Source: Opisthorchis felineus (lineage: Eukaryota > Platyhelminthes > Trematoda > Opisthorchiida > Opisthorchiidae). Taken from it: a stretch of 64,000 nucleotides of DNA. Each line of letters starts with the position of its first letter. The stretch's first letter is position 1. The DNA lies in assembly GCA_004794785.1 (NCBI GenBank), contig SJOL01005977.1:67425-131424 (forward strand), read 5' to 3'. Made by a program: the position numbers and the translations under genes. Below, piece by piece: positions 56,156 through 64,000 of the stretch. The notes under the pieces were generated by a model. That model worked only from the letters and a program-made list of their open reading frames with translations. It made no database searches and was not told the origin of the DNA.

Positions 56156-56395
56156 GTTGTTACACGATTCAGAAGATTTAGAAGATTGTGCGATATAATA
56201 ATTCGGGATTTTGACGTCGTCATTTCAATTCAAACCAGTTTTTCAGCTCACAAACCGTGCATCGAGATGCAGCTGCTACAGCTTCGTTCACCAAGGATAG
56301 GGAAAATAAGGGAGTCAGAAGCAGGCGTTGGAGCCGGCGACCCAATCGGTTCATTGAGGGCGTGGTTGTTTGTCCGGGGTGGAAGGGATTGAGAG

Positions 56396-57790
56396 CTACG
56401 CAGTGAAGGCTGTAGCTTTGATCCAGGACCGCCATTGGCTGCGTGACACAGTCGTATGTATAAGGGTCACTATCCGCTGGTTTGATTCGTCCAGCGGTCC
56501 CCATCCGGGGAGACGACGTTTACCAAAGTGACTGAGTTGACTAGTGAGAGCATTCATGCTTCGTTGCCAGGTCATAGGCTGACCACCCATGTGTCGTCTC
56601 CATCCGAAGAGGGTTCTACCAGGCAAACGGTGCTCTGGCATACGAAGCACATGACCTAACCAGCGCAACCTGCAGAGTGTGACCAGCTGATCTATCGAAG
56701 GAGAATGAACCTTCCCGAAAACCATCTACCGTACTTCAGCACTACTGATTTGGTGTTCCCACTAGATTCGCCCGATGCTTCGGAGGCACCGGTGGTCACA
56801 GAAACAGAACATTCGTAGATTTTCCACACGCAGCGGTCACATCTCTGATCCATAAAGTAGAACAGATCGGACCGCAGCATTGTACTCTACCCTTGGCAGT
56901 CAAGTGGACGTCAGGTCGGCGCCACAAATGTCGGAGGTTGGCAAACGATGCCATGGCCTTCTCAATTAGGGAAGTGATTTTGTCTTTCGTCAGTCCGGGT
57001 GGACTTACGCAGCTACCCAGGTAAACAAACCTATCTACCACATCAACCGGTTCACCTGCAAGCACCAGACATGGGTTTGATGCCACCCAATCTTGCAGCA
57101 GCACTCTACGCTTTACGGAATTGCATACCGAACTGTGTAGAAGAATTATTTATTTCATTTAAGACAGTTTACATTTCCAAAGGGTCTGATCCAAGAGAAG
57201 CAATATCGTCGGCGTACTCAATGTCTGTGAGCGAACGCCTAGGCAGTATTTCGATCTCCGAGTTATTGGAGACAGGCAAAGTTTCAAGCGGCATATCGAT
57301 TAAGTAGAAGAGAAAGGGCGATAGAAAACGTACTTGCCTGACACCATCGGATGTGACTCAGGAGAGAATTTTCTGCAAACATATACGCGTCCACGGGAGG
57401 AAGCACACGCATAACGGACAGGAATTTAGAAGGGACGTCCTTCATCGTCAGACACTATCACAGTTTGCGACGATCAACGGTGCCAAAAGCAAACTTAAGA
57501 CCGAGAAATAAGACCACTGTTGGTTGCCGGAAAGAAGGGCACTTCCAATACTTACTGAAGGGTGAAGATATGATCGATGAAAACACGGTCACGGCAAAAG
57601 CAAGCTTGATTTTCGCGAATCTGACCCTCGGGCTAACTAAATCAAACTGCGTAGGATAATGCCAGAGAACTTCTTGGAAGCTATAGCCATTAGGCTGATG
57701 CCCCGATGGTTTTCACACAATATTCTTGAATATGGAAATCACCGTTAAGGCGTTCCATTCTACTGGAATTTTTTATCCATCCCAAACAGT
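56396..57790 (-). mobile_element. LINE reverse transcriptase and C-terminal domain, 5'-truncated
   Basis: From high to low: CENHRGISLMAIASKKFSGI (57740-57670), FAFGTVDRRKL (near 57480), SPFLFYLIDMPLETL (near 57310), intact YADDIA (57216-57199), VDRFVYLGSC, FANLRHLWRRPDVHL (near 56930), then CRLRWLGHVLRMPEHRLPGR and RRLPGWGP (56670-56500). Order and motifs are those of an RTE/CR1-type RT. Stops and frameshifts are present. The 5' break lies close to a SINE copy. Confidence 0.75.
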
Positions 57791-57825
57791 TTAGAGTGGA
57801 GTCGTTAGGTTAGCCACGAGATGGT

Positions 57826-58003
57826 GAGATGTCTCAATGGTCAGAGCGCGAATTTACTGATCAGAAGGTCCGTGGTTCGAACACGACCTCTGCATCTCGA
57901 CTTCCCCTGTCTAGGCTTGGGTAACCTGGGAGTATCCCAGCCCTCGTGCTTCCTTCGGGTGGCATGGCAGCTAAGCACCAGAAGAGTGCTACAGCGGAAC
58001 GAT
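57826..58003 (+). repeat. tRNA-derived SINE-1 copy
   Basis: GTCTCAATGGTCAGAGCGCG (box A region) and GGTTCGAACAC (57874-57884) are followed by CTAGGCTTGGGTAACCTGG and GGCATGGCAGCTAAGCACC. An open frame on the opposite strand (RVRTTDLLISKFAL) is a by-product of the repeat. Confidence 0.78.
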
Positions 58004-58569
58004 TTTTTCACATCAAACAATCCGATCAGAGCTATGACAACTACCATTGCATGTAAAATTCTCCATAAGCTCTGGTGCCTCTGCTTGAGCTGTGAGGGGT
58101 ACGTTCAGAGATTGCACGTTTCGAGACAACTCTGGACTTTGTAGATGCAAGGCACATGCTGAAAGATTGCATTATTGTGGTCAGTTTACTCGACAATGCT
58201 TGTGCTGTTCTCTAGACGAAAGATTATGACGGTGTCGTACGCAAGATTCTCACCAGCAGCGATTTGAACACTGAGGTTTTGAAGGCCCTCTAGTTCCGTT
58301 ATTTTATCGATGACGAAGTTGAGCGCGGGAAGAGTGGATATCCATACTGGAAACCACTTCTGGTGGGGATGTCTTTAGAGAGATCCCCATAAATGCTTAC
58401 ACACTGGGAAGTATGTGAACATAAGGGTAAGATAATGTTCGCGAACTTCTGGGACATCCCGCGTTGAGAAAGCGCCGTTAAATCCAGCGAGTAGCCAAGA
58501 AGATCAAACGCACTCTCGAAGTTAGGAACAAGAAGACTGTGGGTCGCCTCTGCATATGCTCCAACGCCC

Positions 58570-58752
58570 GAGATGGCTGTGGTTAGAGCGCGAATTTACT
58601 GACCGGAAGGTCCGTGGTTCGAACCCTGCCTCTGCCTATCGACATCCCATGTCTAGGCTTGGGCAACCTGGCAGTATCCCAGTCCTCGTGCCTCCTTTGG
58701 GCGGCATGGCAGCTAGGCATCGAATGGGTGTTACAGCTGAACGATTGTCTTA
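58570..58752 (+). repeat. tRNA-derived SINE-1 copy
   Basis: TTAGAGCGCGAATTTACTGA, box B GGTTCGAACCC (58616-58626), then TGTCTAGGCTTGGGCAACCT, GGCATGGCAGCTAGGCATCG and GTTACAGCTGAACGA. A deletion in box A (GGCTGTGGTTAG) makes this copy unlikely to be transcribed. Confidence 0.78.
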
Positions 58753-58759
58753 TCTAACG

Positions 58760-61700
58760 CCCCATAGAGTGCGAAGATGTGATCGGTTCAGACACTAGCT
58801 GATCGAAATTCCACTTCGTGCTCAAGCTAGGGTTTCACATACCACCGTAAGACGAAGGATTAATGACGTCAAAAACTACATTGACTACGAGTACTTTTTG
58901 AAGAGCGACATTATTAACAACTCCATCCAATTGTCTGGGATGTTTTTTATCCTCATCTACGCAAATAAGACAAACAGGCGCTGGTTGAAGAATTCAGTGT
59001 TTGGACAGAAACGATGCGTGCAACTACTTTGCTCTTCTTACCTCACGATCATCCTCGCTAACGGTAACGCAACATCAATACCGTCATCCAACAAGGAGGA
59101 AAGAAGGCTTCAGTAAACGAATGCAAAAAACGGAAGCATAGAGAATGATGCGATGAAGACCTACGTCCTTAATGAAAAGACCAGGAATGAGGGGCCTGTT
59201 GTCAGGCGGAACCCGCGCCAAGGCCGCTATGCCGCTCGCAGTTAGGCGATGCAGGGGCTAATATGCCTAACTGGCACATGATTGGTCGGCTGATTGATTG
59301 CCGGCCGTCAAGATGCTGAGAGCTGAATGGTCGAAAATGTGCAAACAACAACCAATCACTTTCCAGTATTCCCTGAGTGCCGGCTGGGGAGTACTCCTTT
59401 TTGCGCCGTGGATAGTGAGGTGAGTTAAAATGGTCCGCTTCCGAATGCATTCCGTCACCATGCATGATATGCCAGCGGCTGACGAAACTTCAGGTAGAAA
59501 CGTTCTGTCAAGCTGAGCGATATTTCTCTCAGGACCCCCGGATACAGCTCATCTGCACCTAATGCGTTCAAGTGGCCTGTCTTTCATATGAGCTCGCGAA
59601 ATCCTCATTTTTCCCCCTGGTTAGAAGCTGTTGGTATTTCCCCTAGTCAAGAGATGAAGTCACCGGGGCAGAGCACAAGCCCGCAGAGTGTTCAACATAG
59701 GATTCAGATACCGCTCCTTGGTCACCCTGTCTCGGCCTCTCTCTGCCTGCTTTTTTCGGTGGTTTCTAATGCGCGTATAAGGTACATTTTTGAGCGAGGC
59801 TTAGTATAGGGGCCCGTTCTTGTGAGTTCAATTCACAGGTCCCGGATTTACGGAGTTTCCGTATATTGCAATATGCCAGCTTTTCTTTTGAGTCTTCTGC
59901 AGTTGTCGTTTTCAGGAACGGTTTGAACTTCATCTCCGAAAGATGCCAAATCCTATCGGGTAGCTCCTCGTTCGACCATGAACCAGTTCCTTTAGAACGA
60001 ACGCTGCATTAGATGCACGAATTTTCCTAACTGCACCAATTTGTGTCCTTTCTACTGAAGCCGAGCCCAATTTAGGATGCTGAAAGAAATCTGGCAAAAA
60101 ATCTGCGCATCAGAAGCCTTGAATGAGCACCTGAGGATCGGGGTTCCTGGCCCAGTTGTGTAAAAAGTTATGGGCACTCGACGGGCAGTGTGTTCCATAG
60201 AAGTCTTATTTATCAACGAAGTGTTTGAAGCGTAGGGCACCATCTCTTTACAGGTATCCAATTAAGCAGTAGACATAGGCTCCGGAAACTGAGGCTTTAC
60301 CTCTTTCGAAAAGACCCAATACGCAAGCTGTTCTTAGATTATTGATAATACGATCATTATTGTCAGCCCCTAGATGGAGAGGACGCCGCAAACTAAACAA
60401 TTGTTCTTGGGTCCCATATCCCAGTTTAAGAGATACGGCAGGTGACACCCAATGGAGGATCCAGGCTGCGCTCAAGAAGGGCTGGCTAGGCGATCTTTCT
60501 AAGAATACTCGCGTATAGGCTGAAAATAATAGGAAAATGAAGCCCGAAAAGAATAGGCGAGGTGGGGGTAAATCTCAGCAATAGCATCCAACGCAACTTC
60601 CTTGGCGCCTAAATAAATTCCCACGGCAGAGAACTAAATGAGAAAAGCAAGGGTCAAGAGATAATGAAAAAATATGGGGGCGTCAGCAGTCGCATGCCTA
60701 TATTTATCCGCTCTTCGGTGTGCTCCCATGCTTCTTTGCTAGCTGACAAAATCTCTACCTCTGAAGCGCATTTACGCAGCACAAACCTAAGCAAAAATAA
60801 ATTTCCGTTGTAGTTAGTCCCCGGCATACAAATTACATGCCATTACTAGTGTAACCAATGAAGATCAGGTTAAGCAGTCATTGAGGGACATACTTTTTGA
60901 AGCTCTGATTGGCGCAAACTGGCAACAGCAATTGTGGCCATTGTGATTCCCGCGCTAACTCCCTCCCACACACCATTATTACAGTTGAAACAACATTCTA
61001 GTGATTCTGTTGCTTTAAACGGCTTCACAGTAAATCTTGCAACCAATTAAGACTGAGTTCCATGGCATCTAAATGCTCTATGAGTCACAAAACCACTGGG
61101 GACGACGGTTTTGTGCGTATTTTTGCACTTTGTCACACACACAGAGAGCATTTTTAATTTCCGCGAACGCGGTTGGTAATGCGGCACCGAATCGTATGTT
61201 ACCGCCCTATATACTGTCAGACGTTTTTTTAATATAGCCTAGAGCACACGTGGCTCTTAAGCAATCGGTATGAAGTAACCGTCAAAATAGACCCGTGAAA
61301 CGCACCTAGCGAAAATGTCACAGTTTGAAAAAGCGATCAAGTAACTATGCCATATTCTGCGTCCCGCACCCAATCCGGGAGACTGCTGGTCTCACCCAGC
61401 AGCAAAATCAGGCAGTCATGAATGCGTGGTTACTTCACGGTCATATGTTGACTGACAACCATTTCAAGAGTTTGTTTTACCAGCATTGCACCATTGCAAT
61501 CACAGTTAAAGCACATTTATGTGGATATTTTATTGTTATTCCGCAGTCATTTAACCACCAACCAAACAAAACAACCATCCAGCCACTCATTGGCGGTGAA
61601 CATCTGCCAAGCCTTACTATCCATGGATTTTGTTAAACAAAGACGGTAACCAACTTCTATTGGGACATGACCACAAAATAACCATATAGCTACATCCAGC

Positions 61701-63540
61701 ATGTTTTTATACGGTTGCGTCTAACCGCTTTACATTACTTTGCTTTTTGGCAAAAAATAACTCATCTTCTACATTGTGCCATCTTGTGGTCAAGCCGCCG
61801 GATCGGCGACAACCCTGGTGCTAGTCCCCTGCGCAGCTGACCATTACAAATGCAGTGGTAGAACACAAATCCACAGCTCGTTTGCTATAAGGTGTTGTAG
61901 TGCCTGATCACATAACTGAAACAGCAAGAGATTGTTATAATAAATGGTTAACTCTGATCAGGCGAACACGCAGAAGAGGTCTTGGCCGGATATAGGATGC
62001 AGCGTTAAAATACGATCAAGACACATGGTGGGCTCGGAAAAATTGAAACCTTGTGTCAACTTCCTCCTGACAGAGGTTAAGCAGTTTGGATAAACGTCGC
62101 AGTTACACTCATGGATTTGGGCAGAGGATACCATCCGTTACAAAAATAAACCTAGATTTTGCCATGAACGGTTATCTTGCTCGAGTTATTTGTGACACGT
62201 TTAGGCACAACAGCCGGCGTAAAACTACTGACGAAGAAAAACTGACCAACTGACCAGGACCTGCAGACTTCCATGTATGAGATCTCCTCTGATATGTGTG
62301 CATGCAAATATTTCGGACGGGAAGTTCGCTTGGAGACTGTCAAAAAGGCTGATCCTCACCTGGCACGTCTACGTTTCAACAAACTCGCTGTGTGTAGGTG
62401 GAAAGATTCTACGTTGAGTTGTGACATTTTTCTGCATAAATGGTCAAATGTGAGAGAACGATAATAAGTTTTATGTCCGTTGAGATCCGCTTGTTTTAAT
62501 CTTCACTCGCGCACCCAGTTTTTACGCTGCACCGGTATGACCTAGCGGGCTGTGAACTCAATTTCATATCATATGTCTCTTGACAAAATGGTAGCCAGGA
62601 GGATTCCTCCTTTACAACAACTCAGAAGGCAACAAAAGAATATTTGGTGGCAAGTACGCAGTGTTCGGGCTTCAAGCGGGCAAAAAAGCACAATCGCACT
62701 TCTGCTTTGGTAGGCGACCGCCGGAACCAAGTGAGAGTCGAGAAAACTGACTGGTGTTCTAAGTTTAGAGCACCTTACAATAACTAACAGTAAACGAAGA
62801 GCCATTCGCCTGGTAAGCTTTTGCATAAGGAGGCATAGAAATAATCTATTAGCCACCTCTTACCATTTGCTTCACACTTATGGGGTATTTTCGTCTTCGT
62901 ATGAACGACCGCCTCTAAACTGACGGCTAGCCAAAGAGGATTTGGGCACTCGCATCGCTTTGCTAAAACGCGGAATGCCGTCGTCTGAGGTGCAGCACCT
63001 CGAAACCCAACGGATTCGGCAAGCCTTTAGCTACCGGACCATCTACGGCTGCAGTCAGAAGTCTCAACCGGCTTTGGTGTAAGCGACAGATTTTTTTCTC
63101 TCGTTGTGTCGGATGACGTGTATTCGGCCCTGGCCAGGCTCCGCGAGGGTGGGTGGATAACGAAGCCGCAGCTGGAGCAAGCGAACTTCAGAGCCATACT
63201 CCGCAAGAGCGCGGTAGACTGCGATATCTTAACTTTTTGGATAATGTGAATGTCGACGGAATAATCGCAACTAATCCATTTGGACGAGTTCTATTACAGC
63301 ACTAGATATGTGAAACCATCCACGTCACGGTTGGGTTTTGGGCGTCCGTTCTTACTAGGCTCTGTAAACAGCAGGTAGATTCCAGCTATGCGTAAAATAC
63401 TTAGATTGTTTGCGGAAAAATCGGGAACATAGAACCACGTTAACATGTTCGTCGAGGTCAGACTGACAGCAAATATAAGAGCGATCTGATGTGCATTCAA
63501 GTGTAGTGTCACGCCGGGCAAGTAAAATAGAAGTAAAGAT
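58760..63540. other. No recognisable gene
   Basis: Open frames are short and unsupported on both strands. A hydrophobic minus frame at 63294-63521 (IALIFAVSLTSTNMLTWFYV) could be a membrane exon, but no acceptor or partner exon is visible. Confidence 0.45.
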
Positions 63541-63544
63541 GAAA

Positions 63545-64000
63545 AGCATATCCGTCACGCAGAGACTGGATTTTACTGTGATATGGGGATTGTGCAACTC
63601 AGCGTCCCATTGAGCTATACTGGGGGCGTCCCCGCGACACTCACAGAGTATCTCATACCAGGTTGGTCAATGGTTAGACGTCTGAGGAACACATTCTCCT
63701 GGTCCCCCAGGATGGGGGTTGGAACATGTGGCGACTTGTTCCGTAGAAATGGTAATGCATTTGCATTTCCCGCCAAACACCGCTACCTTGCCGTTAGGCG
63801 TTTGAACCAAAGGCTTTGGTTGAGGGTCCTAATTGTCCTCCTGTCTAGGTTAGGGCACCCTGACAGTATCCCAGCCCACGTGCAACCATGATACCTACGT
63901 CTAACAATAAACTCACGCCACATCGACCGTCGCGTGGTGCCATCAGCCGGGTTGCCTTGCTGCATACAGCAGGGCGGGTAAGCGAAAAAAGGCTGCTGCT
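63545..64000 (-). repeat. Dispersed repeat R1, copy 2 (cut by window end)
   Basis: Reverse-complement match to 27565-28030 over the whole length, with shared blocks at GGGAAATGCAAATGCATTAC and TCGCTTACCCGCC. If R1 is a LINE leader, the LINE body would start just beyond 64000. Confidence 0.7.

Noticed and set aside
57841..58047. Minus-strand open frame with RVRTTDLLISKFAL
   Set aside because: It is the antisense reading of a SINE-1 copy, not a gene.
58570..58640. Possible tRNA gene
   Set aside because: Box B is perfect but the arms do not form a cloverleaf and the sequence continues into the SINE body; other copies show the same.
1..64000. CRISPR arrays, bacterial operons or phage genes
   Set aside because: Spliced genes, tiny GT-AG introns and eukaryotic retroelements make a prokaryotic source implausible, and no direct-repeat/spacer pattern was seen.

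Overview
The window looks like nuclear DNA of a parasitic flatworm, most likely a trematode and possibly an opisthorchiid liver fluke (Clonorchis/Opisthorchis type). This rests on two spliced genes with flatworm-style introns (37, 42 and 38 nt next to introns of several kb), a CsRn1-like Ty3/gypsy element, many Penelope-like element (PLE) fragments with GIY-YIG endonuclease domains, RTE/CR1-type LINE debris and tRNA-derived SINEs. The species call is inference; the invertebrate retroelement-rich character is seen directly.

Two protein-coding genes can be rebuilt from end to end by splice sites and matching phases. On the plus strand a LicD/fukutin-like type II membrane protein (378 aa) has exons at 10803-11410, 17037-17148 and 25085-25501, so its two introns hold about 13.6 kb of mostly transposon-derived DNA. 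On the minus strand a UBLCP1 orthologue (ubiquitin-like domain CTD phosphatase, 425 aa) has seven exons between 51360 and 41939. Its first three introns are tiny and its last three are 2.2-3.4 kb. A possible orphan first exon of another secreted or membrane protein lies at 28984-29060.

Region by region: 1-10.8 kb has no recognisable gene, only a LINE C-terminal remnant, tandem repeats, a PLE terminal-repeat remnant and a tRNA-related SINE. 10.8-25.5 kb is the LicD-like gene, whose introns contain a LINE (18.8-20.1 kb) and a PLE (21.0-22.3 kb). 26.1-28.0 kb is a minus-strand LINE with its probable 5' leader. 30.8-31.1 and 38.6-40.1 kb are further PLE copies. 41.9-51.4 kb is UBLCP1. 52.4-56.2 kb is a decayed CsRn1-like LTR element nested inside a SINE. 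56.4-57.8 kb is a LINE reverse-transcriptase fragment, flanked by SINE copies. The rest to 64 kb is featureless except for a second copy of the LINE-leader repeat at the right edge.

The most interesting signal is a set of hammerhead-ribozyme-like motifs in PLE terminal repeats. Two sequence-unrelated versions occur, both with a CUGAUGA core, helix II, GAAA and an extremely short helix III, and they lie repeatedly in inverted orientation around 5'-truncated PLE copies. One pair forms a roughly 300-nt palindrome at 20987-21290. Minimal hammerheads in PLEs are known in general; the specific copies, their pairing and their palindromic arrangement are read here from the sequence.
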